Part shown: piece by piece, positions 43,970 to 51,973 of the stretch
How the letters are laid out: each line of letters begins with the position of its first letter
Numbering within the stretch: position 1 is the first letter of the stretch
Assembly (NCBI GenBank): GCA_937949945.1
Contig: CALFEQ010000194.1
Coordinates: 1 to 64,000 of the forward strand
Reading direction: 5' to 3'
DNA: 64,000 nt
DNA from: an uncultured Myxococcales bacterium
GTDB lineage: Bacteria > Myxococcota_A > Polyangia > Polyangiales > Polyangiaceae
The notes under the pieces: model-generated
The model's input: the letters and a program-made list of their open reading frames with translations, nothing else
What the model was told of the DNA's origin: nothing
The model's database searches: none
Translations under genes and position numbers: made by a program

Positions 43970-44872
43970 TCACGCAGCGCCGGCGCCTCCGTGCCCGCTC
44001 GAAGGGCGTCGAGCCGCCGCAGCGCGTGCGACGATCGCCGCGGCGAACCGGTCGACCGCGCGAGGGCATTGCTTCAAGAACAGCGAGGGCTCGATGAGCT
44101 CGAGCTCCATGAGCCGCGGCGATCCATCCGCGTCCCTGACCATGTCCACGCGCGCATAGAGCAGCGACGCCTCGAGCGGCGCGAGGACGCGTTCGGCGAA
44201 CGCGAGCTCCTCCGGCGCGATGGGAACTTCGTTCGCGGAGACGGACTCGTGGCCGCCGGAGAAGCGCGGCGCCTTGCGGACCGCGTGCGTCACCTCTCCG
44301 TCGATCCACACGAGCGAGCGCTCGCCGTAGCCGTCCACCGACGGCATCCATCGCTGGATCATCGCGTCGCGCTCCGCCGTCAGCTCGTCGAGGAAGCGCT
44401 GCGCGGCGACGACCTCGGACGCGTCGAACCGCTGCGTCTTGAACGAGCCTGCGGAGACGACCGGCTTGATCACGACGGCGTCCCATCCCCGCCTTCCGAG
44501 GACGTCCTCGACGCGCACCGTGCAGGAGCGCTCGACGTACTCCGTCGGCACGACGGCGATCCCGCGGCTCTCGAGATCGGCGAGGTACGTCTTCTTCGCG
44601 TTCGCGCGGACGATCGACGCCGGATTGAGCAGCGTCGTGCGCTCGCTCGTCCGCTCCGTCCAGCGGAGGAAGGCGTCGACGTCCTCGATGTAGTTCCACG
44701 TCGAGCGAATCACGACGAGCTCGTCGTGACCCGCCTCCGTCGTTTCGTCGTCCCAGGCGAGCATGCGGACGTCCACGCCGCTCGCGGAAAGCGCGCGGAC
44801 GAGGATCTCTTCGTCGACGTCGGGCTCGGGGAGCTTCTTGCACGTGGCGAGCGCCACCTTGGGTCGGCTCAT
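43970..44872 (-). CDS. RimK-like ATP-grasp ligase (third in window)
   Basis: 300 residues. VALATCKKLPEPDVDEEILV and VVIRSTWNYIEDVDAFLRW form the N-terminal domain; S-T-W-N-Y is characteristic of a glutathione-synthetase-like subgroup. ANAKKTYLADLESRGIAVVP and DAVVIKPVVSAGSFKTQRF contain the ATP lysine, and MPSVDGYGERSLVWIDGEVT with RLMELELIEPSLFL contain metal ligands. It is not closely related to either ATP-grasp of the 1222-14104 cluster. Related proteins make peptide-like natural products, but no peptide partner is present. A terminator lies upstream, between this gene and the small lipoprotein gene. Confidence 0.88.
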   Translation of the reverse strand: MSRPKVALATCKKLPEPDVDEEILVRALSASGVDVRMLAWDDETTEAGHDELVVIRSTWNYIEDVDAFLRWTERTSERTTLLNPASIVRANAKKTYLADLESRGIAVVPTEYVERSCTVRVEDVLGRRGWDAVVIKPVVSAGSFKTQRFDASEVVAAQRFLDELTAERDAMIQRWMPSVDGYGERSLVWIDGEVTHAVRKAPRFSGGHESVSANEVPIAPEELAFAERVLAPLEASLLYARVDMVRDADGSPRLMELELIEPSLFLKQCPRAVDRFAAAIVARAAAARRPSSGHGGAGAA

Positions 44873-44913
44873 CGAGCTCGGTTTACGAGCGCCCGCGGCC
44901 GCATGGAACGAGA

Positions 44914-44943
44914 AAAGCCCGCCTTCTCACGAGGGCGGGCTTT
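44914..44943 (-). terminator. Intrinsic terminator of the small lipoprotein gene
   Basis: AAAGCCCGCC (44914-44923) pairs with GGCGGGCTTT (44934-44943) over a 10-base loop. On the minus strand the stem is followed by a U-rich stretch (UUUUCUCG). This is a classical intrinsic terminator for the gene at 45005-45217. Confidence 0.9.
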
Positions 44944-45004
44944 CTCGCGGTGGAAGGAATCCCTTCCGCCACACTAGCTCGTGCGGGTCACCCGCGCGGC
45001 GAGC

Positions 45005-45217
45005 TCAGTTCTGCGGAGCGTCGGACGACTGCTGCGAGTCCGAGCTCGGAGCGGCCTGGTCCGTGCTGGCCGGGGCGGGGGTCTCCGACGACGGCGTCGA
45101 CTCGGTCGACGGGGTCGCGGTCGTGTTGGTGGTCGACGGGTCGTTGGCGGGCTTGTTGTCGCTTCCGCCGCAGGCCGCGAGGACCGCGATGGCAGACAGA
45201 ACGAAAAGCTTCTTCAT
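45005..45217 (-). CDS. Small Thr/Ser/Pro-rich lipoprotein
   Basis: A 70-residue protein with lipobox (FVLSAIAVLAAC). The mature part is low complexity (NTTATPSTESTPSSETPAPA, then STDQAAPSSDSQQSS) and is disordered, with no domain. It could be a surface spacer or entericidin-like peptide. A GGAG-like sequence precedes its ATG and an intrinsic terminator follows. It stands alone between divergent and tandem genes. Confidence 0.8.
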   Translation of the reverse strand: MKKLFVLSAIAVLAACGGSDNKPANDPSTTNTTATPSTESTPSSETPAPASTDQAAPSSDSQQSSDAPQN

Positions 45218-45355
45218 GGTTGTTGCCTCCGAGGGCGACCTTTTCCGATGTTTCTCGGTCTCTCGTCAAGGAAAACTCGCAGTTTCTGACGAACCGCACA
45301 GCCCGAGCGGAAGGATCGAGGCGGTTCGTGTGTTAGGGTCGAACCGGTTGTGACG

Positions 45356-46213
45356 ATGGAAAAGCGCAAAGATTTCAGCAGTCCTTCGCGGTTCGTCCGC
45401 GTGCGAAGCGTGCTTCTCGGTGCAGTGACGCTCGTGTGCGCGGCGTGTGCGTCGCAGAAGAGCTCCATCGCGTCCGACGCTCACGTGACGGGGCAGTCGA
45501 GCGAGCACGCGCATCGGCATCCGCACGGGCACGAGCACGGGCATGGGCATGGCCACGGACACGCGCATGGGCATGGCCACGGACACGCGCATGCGCACGG
45601 CCACGGCCATCATCTGCATCGCCACGAGGGCGGGCACCACCATCGCTTCGACGATCCCGAGCGTTGGTCGAAGATGTTCGACGACCCCGCGCGCGACGAG
45701 TGGCAGAAGCCCGCGCGCGTCGTGGAGCTCATGGCGATCACGCCGGGGATGACGGTCGCCGACGTCGGCGCGGGCACGGGCTACTTCGCGCCGCATCTGT
45801 CTCGTGCGGTCGGCCCGTCGGGGAAGGTGATTGCGGAGGACATCGAGCCCAAGATGGTCGAGTGGCTCGAGGCGCGCGCGAAGCGAGAGCGCCTCGACAA
45901 CGTGCGCCCGCTCTTGGGTACGGCCGACGATCCGAAGCTCCCTGCCGGCGAGGTCGATCGCATCCTCGTCGTCGACACGTGGCATCACATCGACGATCGA
46001 GCTGCCTTCTCGAAGAAGCTCGCCGCGGCGCTCAAGCCGGGCGGCGCCGTGTTCGTCGTCGACTTCACGCTCGACTCTCCGCACGGCCCGCCGCGCGAGG
46101 CTCGCCTCTCACCGGACACGGTCGCGGCCGACCTGCGCGCCGCGGGGCTCACGGCGGAGGTGCTCGCCGACGCCGGGTTGCCTCATCAGTACGTCGTTCG
46201 CGGGCGTCGTTGA
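45356..46213 (+). CDS. Lipoprotein-type SAM methyltransferase with histidine-rich tract
   Basis: About 285 residues from ATG 45356 (GTG 45350 is an alternative). The signal has a lipobox (VLLGAVTLVCAAC). Residues ~51-97 hold a His/Gly/Ala tract with more than twenty His (H-G-H-G-H-A-H pattern) that should bind Zn, Ni or Cu. The class I methyltransferase core has TVADVGAGTGYFAPHLS (SAM motif I), VIAEDIEPKMVEWLEAR and DRILVVDTWHHIDDR. Exported proteins of this type are annotated in other bacteria, although SAM is a cytoplasmic cofactor. The tract is encoded by tandem repeats in the DNA (45541-45605). The target is unknown. Confidence 0.85.
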   Translation: MEKRKDFSSPSRFVRVRSVLLGAVTLVCAACASQKSSIASDAHVTGQSSEHAHRHPHGHEHGHGHGHGHAHGHGHGHAHAHGHGHHLHRHEGGHHHRFDDPERWSKMFDDPARDEWQKPARVVELMAITPGMTVADVGAGTGYFAPHLSRAVGPSGKVIAEDIEPKMVEWLEARAKRERLDNVRPLLGTADDPKLPAGEVDRILVVDTWHHIDDRAAFSKKLAAALKPGGAVFVVDFTLDSPHGPPREARLSPDTVAADLRAAGLTAEVLADAGLPHQYVVRGRR

Positions 46214-46291
46214 GGCAGACCTCGGACCTCGCGCCTCGGCAGTACAGGCCGAGCCTCGCGGCGAGCTCGAGCGAGAAACGGATGCTCGGGA

Positions 46292-46429
46292 TCAGCACGC
46301 GTCGTCGGTCAGTGCTTCACGGTCGAGCGAGCTCGGAGACTCTTCCTCGTCGTCGAGGATGGGCTCGTCCCCGTTCGTGACGACCTCGTCCTTCGGGTCC
46401 TTCGTCTCCGTCGGTTCGTCGGGCATCAT
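46292..46429 (-). CDS. Very short acidic protein (doubtful)
   Basis: 45 residues from ATG 46429. The peptide is acidic (TKDPKDEVVTNGDEPILDDE, then EESPSSLDREALTDDAC) and unlike the Arg-rich noise of other frames here, so it may be genuine. No Shine-Dalgarno sequence is obvious and no family is known. It sits in a gene-poor stretch next to the methyltransferase. Confidence 0.35.
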   Translation of the reverse strand: MMPDEPTETKDPKDEVVTNGDEPILDDEEESPSSLDREALTDDAC

Positions 46430-46647
46430 GCGCGGGGGGCAGCACGCCACGTGCCCGACGCGATCCCGCTCGCGAGAGCGAGATCGTCGAAACGCTCGCG
46501 TGACCCTTCGCCATCGTCGTGCCGAGATCCTCCGCGTGAGGGCGGCGATCGCATCGCGCTCTCGACGTAGCCGGCGCATCTCTGCCGAGCGGCCGCTCGG
46601 CGAGCATGGAGCGGACGTCGCGCGTCCCCACCATACTCGCCGTCCCA

Positions 46648-46881
46648 TCAGGCCGTGTTGCGAGCGCGCGCGTCGACGGGGGAGGGATGCTCGGTCCGTT
46701 GCCGTCCGTCGACGAGACCCGCGCGCGACAGCACGCGGACGTGAGCCCCTTTCGCGGCGAGACGCTCGGCGGCCGCGAGCGCGTCTTCGAGTGTCGGGTA
46801 CGCCTCTGCGGCGCATCCGATGGCGCGAAGAAGCCAGATCTCGCCCATGGGCATCACGTAGTAGACGGCGTCACGCTTCAT
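46648..46881 (-). CDS. Small DUF2188-like protein
   Basis: 77 residues. YYVMPMGEIWLLRAIGCAAE followed by AYPTLEDALAAAERLAAKGA matches the pattern of short proteins in which a beta hairpin is followed by a helix (DUF2188-like: Y-V-x-P, W, then a helix of Ala and Glu). HVRVLSRAGLVDGRQRTEHP closes it. Function unknown. It stands in the gene-poor region before tRNA-Cys. Confidence 0.6.
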   Translation of the reverse strand: MKRDAVYYVMPMGEIWLLRAIGCAAEAYPTLEDALAAAERLAAKGAHVRVLSRAGLVDGRQRTEHPSPVDARARNTA

Positions 46882-47267
46882 TCATCGACCTCCATCCCAA
46901 TGCCCTGCTCGAGGGCGGGAGCGCGCCGAGAGCAACCATCACGCCATGGAGGTCGAGCGGTCTCGAGCTCCGCAACGCCGCGTCGAGGCGAGCGTGGAGC
47001 GCGTCCAGTCGTCGTGAAGCGTGGCGAAAAGGCGACGAGCGCCGTGCGCGTTGCCAGAACGCCTCGCCGGCTCTCGGCAAGAGCTCGGTTTTCCACAGGC
47101 TCGCGCGAAGAGCTCGTCCGCGGCCGAGCGCTCGACGTGCCGTCCGTCGCGGTCACCCGCGCGAACGCCGCGTCCGCCCGGGCGTCGAGGGCCGTTCTCC
47201 GGCACCTCTTCCCACACCGGGTTGACGGCGACCGGCGCGGCCTGTATGCCATGCGTGGTCTATCGAC
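46882..47267. other. Gene-poor stretch upstream of tRNA-Cys
   Basis: Open frames on the minus strand here (for example 46871-47080 with a TTG start) give peptides such as QRARRSSPFRHASRRLDALH. They are Arg-rich and lack a recognised motif or a Shine-Dalgarno site. No repeat arms are seen. The stretch likely carries the tRNA promoter at its right end. Confidence 0.4.
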
Positions 47268-47339
47268 GGTGCGGTAGCCAAGTGGTTAGGCAACGGTTTG
47301 CAAAACCGTCATACACGGGTTCGAATCCCGTCCGCACCT
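47268..47339 (+). tRNA. tRNA-Cys (anticodon GCA)
   Basis: A full cloverleaf fits: acceptor GGTGCGG (47268-47274) with CCGCACC (47332-47338), anticodon arm ACGGT-TTGCAAA-ACCGT with GCA as anticodon, and TΨC arm CGGGTTCGAATCCCG. The discriminator base is T (47339), the identity base of tRNA-Cys. CCA is not encoded. No int gene or duplicate 3' end is seen nearby. Confidence 0.95.
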
Positions 47340-47612
47340 CCGGATTCGCCTCGGGCGTTCGAGCGCGCGACGGTCGCTGACGTTCGCTCCTGAAAACGGG
47401 AGCCCATCGACGAGCGCGGTGCTTCGATGAGCGAGCGTGCACGGTGCACGAAACGCGGGTGACGCGCGCGCGGCGATGCGTGCCCACCGCTGCGTGCGCG
47501 ATGTACGACGGAGGAGCGGTTCGGCGAGATCGTCCGACAGCGCCCCAACCCTCTGGAGGCTCGAAACACGCGGTGGCTAGGTTTCCTTTCGTGGGGCCTG
47601 TAGACTTGCTAT

Positions 47613-49343
47613 GTGGCAGCTACGTCGGACGACGACGTCCCCCGGGGGGCGACGGCGACGGGGAGTGACGACAACTCCGACGGCGATACGACCGCCGCTG
47701 CGACGGCGCCTGCCACGAGGGCTCCGATCAAGTCGCCCATCGACGACGAAGAAGAGGACCGGACGGTTCAGCAGCCCGTCAGGCCGAGAGTCCGTAGCGC
47801 GCCGGCGATCCCCACGGCGCCGCTCAAGGGCGTGACGCCCCCGCGTCCGGCCGTGCCCGCACCGCCGGCTCCGCCCGTTCGGATCACGTCGAAGAAGAGG
47901 ACGGCGGTCGGGCTCGGCGCTCCGCCGCCCGTGACGAGGCCTGCTGCCGGCTTCGAGCCGCCGCCGCCGATGCCTCCGCCTCCGGCGCTGCCGAAGCCGC
48001 CGCCGCTCCAGCCGTCGACGGAGGCGGAGGTGCCGGACGACAGCATCACGGCGACGGCTCCTGCGCCGCGCGTCGCGGGCCCTGCGCCCACCGGCCTCCC
48101 GCTCGCGGTGCCGAACGCGGTGAAGATCACGGAGCTGCCCGAGCCGGTGGAGCCCCTCGACGAGACCGAGGCCCGGACGGTCGTCGCTGCGCCCAAGGAG
48201 GCACCGCCGATCGCGCACGCGCCCGCGACGACGCCGATGGCGCGAGGGGGCCCGCCGCCGGACGAGGCGAACGAGGCCGACGAGCCCGACGACAGTGTGA
48301 CGACGCAGGCTCCGTCGCCGCTCACGGGCGGGCGTCTGCCCGGCGAGGACGAGCCGAGGACTTCGCCGCCCATGCTCGCACCGCCGAGCGCCGCTGCGGG
48401 GCGCATCGCAGCCTCGGCAGCCGCGACGGGCCCCGCCGAGGAGAAGGACGCGTACGACGACGACGAGAGCGTCACGACGCGCGGGCCCGTGATCGGAGAG
48501 TACGAGGACGACAGCGTGACTGCGCAGGCGCCGGTGACGCGTGGGGCGACGGCGCTCCCCGAGGCTCTCCAGCATCCGCCGACGTTCGACGAGACGGACG
48601 GCACGACGAAGAAGCTCCCGAAGCGCGATCAGGTGCCTCTCTTCTCGACGCCCGCGACCGGGCTCGAGGGCGATCCGCTCGACGACTCCGCCGAGGTCCG
48701 CACCGCCGTCATGATGAACGCTCCGCTGCGGCCGACCGGCGGCGCGCCGGGACCGGCGCGTCTGGCGCGCGCGCCCGTCGTCGCGTCGGGCCCGCTCGGG
48801 GGCGGTCTCGCCGCGATCGCCGACCTCCGCTCCGAGCTGCGCGAGCCCGCGTCGGACAGCGGCCTGCGCGTCGCGCGCGCGGAGGCTCCGAGCGGCGATC
48901 ACGCGAGCCTCGGCGCGATCATGGCGAGCGCCGGTCTCCCTCCCATGGATCGAGGCGAGCGCGGCTCGGGCATCGGACCCGTCGAGAGCGCCGTGCTCGA
49001 CGCGTCGATGAACCCTTACCGCGAGCAGGCTTACGGCGCACCGCTAGGCCAGCCCGGTCCGCACAACTTCGACTTCGGGGGAAAGAAGCCTCGCTACGGA
49101 TTGATCGTCGGCGTCGTCGCGACGCTCTCGTTCCTGATCCCGCTGTTGCTCTTCTTGTGGCTCCACTCGAACAACGTCGTCGAGATGATGCCGCGCGAGC
49201 GCTCCGAGCTGTCGTCGGACCGCGTCGGTCGGGCCGATGCGCCGCGGCCGAAGGCGACGACGACGGCGACCTCTGCGCCGCCGAACGCGACGACGACCGG
49301 CCGCTCCGCACCGAAAGGGCCGGTCCTCAACCGACGTCGGTGA
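47613..49343 (+). CDS. Pro/Ala-rich protein with one C-terminal membrane helix
   Basis: 576 residues from GTG 47613 (the ATG two bases upstream is out of frame). It is mostly disordered, with Pro/Ala runs (PPPPMPPPPALPKPPP) and a recurring acidic motif: PDDSITATAP, PDDSVTTQAP, DDDESVTTRGP and EDDSVTAQAP. A single membrane helix (YGLIVGVVATLSFLIPLLLF) lies near the C-terminus with a short charged tail. The motif repeats (D-D-S-V-T) could be phosphorylation or binding sites. It resembles stalk regions of myxobacterial kinases, but no kinase domain is present. Confidence 0.85.
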   Translation: MAATSDDDVPRGATATGSDDNSDGDTTAAATAPATRAPIKSPIDDEEEDRTVQQPVRPRVRSAPAIPTAPLKGVTPPRPAVPAPPAPPVRITSKKRTAVGLGAPPPVTRPAAGFEPPPPMPPPPALPKPPPLQPSTEAEVPDDSITATAPAPRVAGPAPTGLPLAVPNAVKITELPEPVEPLDETEARTVVAAPKEAPPIAHAPATTPMARGGPPPDEANEADEPDDSVTTQAPSPLTGGRLPGEDEPRTSPPMLAPPSAAAGRIAASAAATGPAEEKDAYDDDESVTTRGPVIGEYEDDSVTAQAPVTRGATALPEALQHPPTFDETDGTTKKLPKRDQVPLFSTPATGLEGDPLDDSAEVRTAVMMNAPLRPTGGAPGPARLARAPVVASGPLGGGLAAIADLRSELREPASDSGLRVARAEAPSGDHASLGAIMASAGLPPMDRGERGSGIGPVESAVLDASMNPYREQAYGAPLGQPGPHNFDFGGKKPRYGLIVGVVATLSFLIPLLLFLWLHSNNVVEMMPRERSELSSDRVGRADAPRPKATTTATSAPPNATTTGRSAPKGPVLNRRR

Positions 49344-49349
49344 ACGAGC

Positions 49350-50636
49350 TCAGCGCTCCGGCTTGAGGACCTCGATCCCGTTCATGTACGGGACGAGAGC
49401 CTTCGGCAGCACGATCGACCCGTCCTCGCGCTGGTGGTTCTCGAGCAACGGGATGAGGATGCGCGGGCTCGCGATCGCGGTGTTGTTGAGCGTGTACGGC
49501 CACGTCAGCGTGCCGTCCGGCATGCGCAGGCGGATGTTCGAGCGCCGCGCCTGGAAGTCACCCAGCGTCGAGCACGAGTGCGTCTCGCTGTAGGCGCCCT
49601 TGCCGTCGTCGCGCCCCGGCATCCACGACTCGATCTCGTGCTTGCGGGTCTGACCGAGGCCGATCTCGCCGGTGCACGCGATCGCGACACGATACGGGAT
49701 CTCGAGCTTCTGAAGGATCGCCTCGGCGTTCGAGAGCAGCCGGTAGTGCTCCTCCTCGGCGACCTTCTCGTCGGGCAGGCAGAAGACGACCTGCTCGACC
49801 TTCGTGAACTGGTGGACGCGGTAGAGCCCCTTCGTGTCCTTGCCGTGCGCGCCCGCCTCGCGCCGGAAGCAGTTCGACATGCCTGCGTAGCGGATCGGGA
49901 GCTGGGACGCGTCGAGCGTCTCGTCGCAGTGGAGCGAGACGAGCGGCACCTCGCTCGTACCGACGAGGTACAGACCGTCCGCCGTGATCGAGTAGGCCTC
50001 CTCGATCCCGAGCGGGAAGAAGCCGGTGCCGACCATCGCGCGCTCCTTCACCATGACGGGCGGGATGATGAGCGTGTGACCGCGCTCGACGAGGATGTCG
50101 ATCGCGAGCCGCGTGACCGCGAGCTCGAGGAGCGCGCCCATCCCGCGGAGCGCGTAGGACCGGCCGCCGGCGAACTTGCGCGGGCCGTCCCACTCGACCA
50201 TGCGATGGAGCGTCATGAGCTGGACGTGATCGCGCGCGGGGAAGTCGAACTTCGGAGGCGTGCCGACCTTGCGGATCTCGACGTTGTCCTCCTCGCCTGC
50301 GCCGATGGGGACCTCGGGGCGGGGGATGCTCGGAATGCGGAGCATCAGATCGTCGAACCGCTTCTGGATCTCGGCGAGGGCGGGCTCGAGCTGCTCGATC
50401 TCCGCCTTCACCGCCTTGCCTTCCTCGACCAGCTTCGGTCGCTCTTCCTTCGACGCCTTCGGGATGAGCTGCGCGATTTCGTTCTTGCGCGCGCGCTTCT
50501 GCTCCAGCTTCACGATCGTCTCGCGCCGCTCCTTGTCGGCCTGGAGCAGATCGTCGAGGTTCACGTCCACGCGCTTGTTCTTGATCGCTTCGCGGACGAC
50601 GTCGGCGTTCTGACGGATGAAGGCGATGTCCAGCAT
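49350..50636 (-). CDS. serS: Seryl-tRNA synthetase
   Basis: 428 residues, the usual length. MLDIAFIRQNADVVREAIKN opens the tRNA-binding coiled-coil arm (~1-110). The class II core shows GFFPLGIEEAYSITADGLYL, SNCFRREAGAHGKDTKGLYR (motif 2, F-R-x-E), and NNTAIASPRILIPLLENHQR (motif 3, with its Arg). It charges tRNA-Ser in the cytoplasm. The gene is convergent with the preceding Pro-rich gene (6-bp gap) and has element D upstream. Confidence 0.98.
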   Translation of the reverse strand: MLDIAFIRQNADVVREAIKNKRVDVNLDDLLQADKERRETIVKLEQKRARKNEIAQLIPKASKEERPKLVEEGKAVKAEIEQLEPALAEIQKRFDDLMLRIPSIPRPEVPIGAGEEDNVEIRKVGTPPKFDFPARDHVQLMTLHRMVEWDGPRKFAGGRSYALRGMGALLELAVTRLAIDILVERGHTLIIPPVMVKERAMVGTGFFPLGIEEAYSITADGLYLVGTSEVPLVSLHCDETLDASQLPIRYAGMSNCFRREAGAHGKDTKGLYRVHQFTKVEQVVFCLPDEKVAEEEHYRLLSNAEAILQKLEIPYRVAIACTGEIGLGQTRKHEIESWMPGRDDGKGAYSETHSCSTLGDFQARRSNIRLRMPDGTLTWPYTLNNTAIASPRILIPLLENHQREDGSIVLPKALVPYMNGIEVLKPER

Positions 50637-50682
50637 GCGGGGGACAAACTACACGACGGGGCGTTGGGGTGGCAGGGACTTC

Positions 50683-50977
50683 GAGGCCTCAGGCCTCAGG
50701 CCTCAGGCCTCAAAGAGGCCTCAGGCTCGCAGGCCTCCATCAGAAGAGTCCTCGGTCCTCGGCGGCGGACGCTGCGATCGCGACGCGGTGCTGCGAGCTC
50801 GCGTCGTGCTGCGACCTAGGCGGTGTCGTGATCTCACGGCGGAGCCCACAAAGCGAAGCCGACCCGAGCAGGCATCGGACGATGCCGCCCTGGGTCGGCT
50901 GGTGCTGGTGGCGCTGGATGGCGCAGATGAGGCCCGCTGGCCCGAGGCCTTCTCGAGGCCCGAGGCCCGAGGCCTCC
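50683..50977. repeat. Heptad-repeat intergenic element D
   Basis: The left arm (50683-50737) consists of AGGCCTC heptads, and the right arm (50942-50977) of GAGGCCC heptads; the units are partly self-complementary. It separates the serS start from the stop of the YPQQG lipoprotein gene, so the serS promoter must be inside or to the left of it. A TCCTCGG pair appears near 50747-50760. Confidence 0.8.
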
Positions 50978-51697
50978 TCACTTCACGTAGAGCTGCGCTG
51001 CCGCGACGCCCGAGCCCTTCGTCGCGCGGACGATGAACTTCGCGTTCGCGGGGAACGGGCTGAGCGGCTTGAGGCAGTTGCCCTTGCCGCCGATCGACGC
51101 CTGCGATCCCGTCTGCGAGTCCTTGCCGATCTGCGGGTTGATGCCCGGGATCGGCGTCACGTACTGCATCTCGATGTCGATCTCGGTGATGCCCGCGCCG
51201 ACGGCGAGGACCGTGTAGCACTTGCCCGGCTGGAACGTGAACGAACCCTCGAGCGTCTGCCCTTCCTGGAAGTTGCCCGCGAGCGTCGGTCCTTCCGGCG
51301 CCATGCCGGGGGCCTCGGTGTTCGCGAAGACCGTGAGCGGACCCGTCGCGAGCGCGGCGAGGCTCGGATCGATCTGCTGAGCCGTGCCGCCAGCGGCGCC
51401 GCCGCTCGCCGGCTGCTGGCCGGGCAGGCCGGGGAGGCCCGGGATGCCGGCGGTCGCGGTCGCCGTCGGCTGAGCCGTAGGCTGCGCCTGCGGATAGCCC
51501 TGTTGCGGGTAGCCCTGCTGCGGGTAGCCCTGCTGGGGGTAGCCCTGCTGCGGGTAGCCCTGTTGCGGGTAGCCCGCCTGGTACTGACCCTGGTACGCCT
51601 GCGGCTGGTTGGCCGGAGGCTGATCCTTGCTGCACCCGGCGAAGAGCGCAACGGCGGTGGACACGGCAAGCAACGACAGAAGGCCGGTTCGATTCAC
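50978..51697 (-). CDS. Lipoprotein with YPQQG repeats
   Basis: 239 residues from GTG 51697, which has AAGGAG eight bases upstream. The lipobox is AVSTAVALFAGC. Six to seven tandem GYPQQ units (residues ~40-70) are followed by a Thr/Ala/Pro linker and a C-terminal domain (TLAGNFQEGQTLEGSFTF and CYTVLAVGAGITEIDIEMQY). Two Cys residues (GKCYTVL and GNCLKPL) may pair. Comparable domains appear in myxobacterial lipoproteins without assigned function. The repeats are encoded by nearly identical 15-bp units and may vary in number. Confidence 0.85.
   Translation of the reverse strand: MNRTGLLSLLAVSTAVALFAGCSKDQPPANQPQAYQGQYQAGYPQQGYPQQGYPQQGYPQQGYPQQGYPQAQPTAQPTATATAGIPGLPGLPGQQPASGGAAGGTAQQIDPSLAALATGPLTVFANTEAPGMAPEGPTLAGNFQEGQTLEGSFTFQPGKCYTVLAVGAGITEIDIEMQYVTPIPGINPQIGKDSQTGSQASIGGKGNCLKPLSPFPANAKFIVRATKGSGVAAAQLYVK
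51490..51576. repeat. 15-bp tandem repeat coding for YPQQG
   Basis: About six copies of a 15-bp unit (GGGTAGCCCTGCTGC and one- or two-base variants) lie within the lipoprotein gene. The near identity of units suggests recent slippage or gene conversion, so the copy number may differ among strains. Confidence 0.85.
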
Positions 51698-51973
51698 GGC
51701 TCGGCTCCTTGGTTTCGGTCCCGGTTCACGATGAAGCGGGAGCATACCCCACAATGCGGATCGAGTGGGGCGACGAGAGTGAAGGGTGGGCGAGGACCGC
51801 CCGCGCCGTTGGACGGAGGACGCCCCGTTCCGATGCGCCGCCGATCGTTTTTCGCCGGGATCTCGGGGCCGTGGGAGACGCGACGGTCGAGGTCGTCTTC
51901 GCCATTGGTCGAGCAGAGAACGGCGCGTGCGCCCACGGCCTTACAGCCGTCGCGACGCCGCCGACCGTCGCCG

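Noticed and set aside
46871..47080. Possible 69-codon gene before the DUF2188-like gene
   Set aside because: It needs a TTG start without a Shine-Dalgarno site, and its peptide is Arg-rich with no recognised family.
47268..47339. tRNA-Cys as an integration site of a mobile island
   Set aside because: No integrase, no direct repeat of the tRNA 3' end and no change of base composition were seen nearby.
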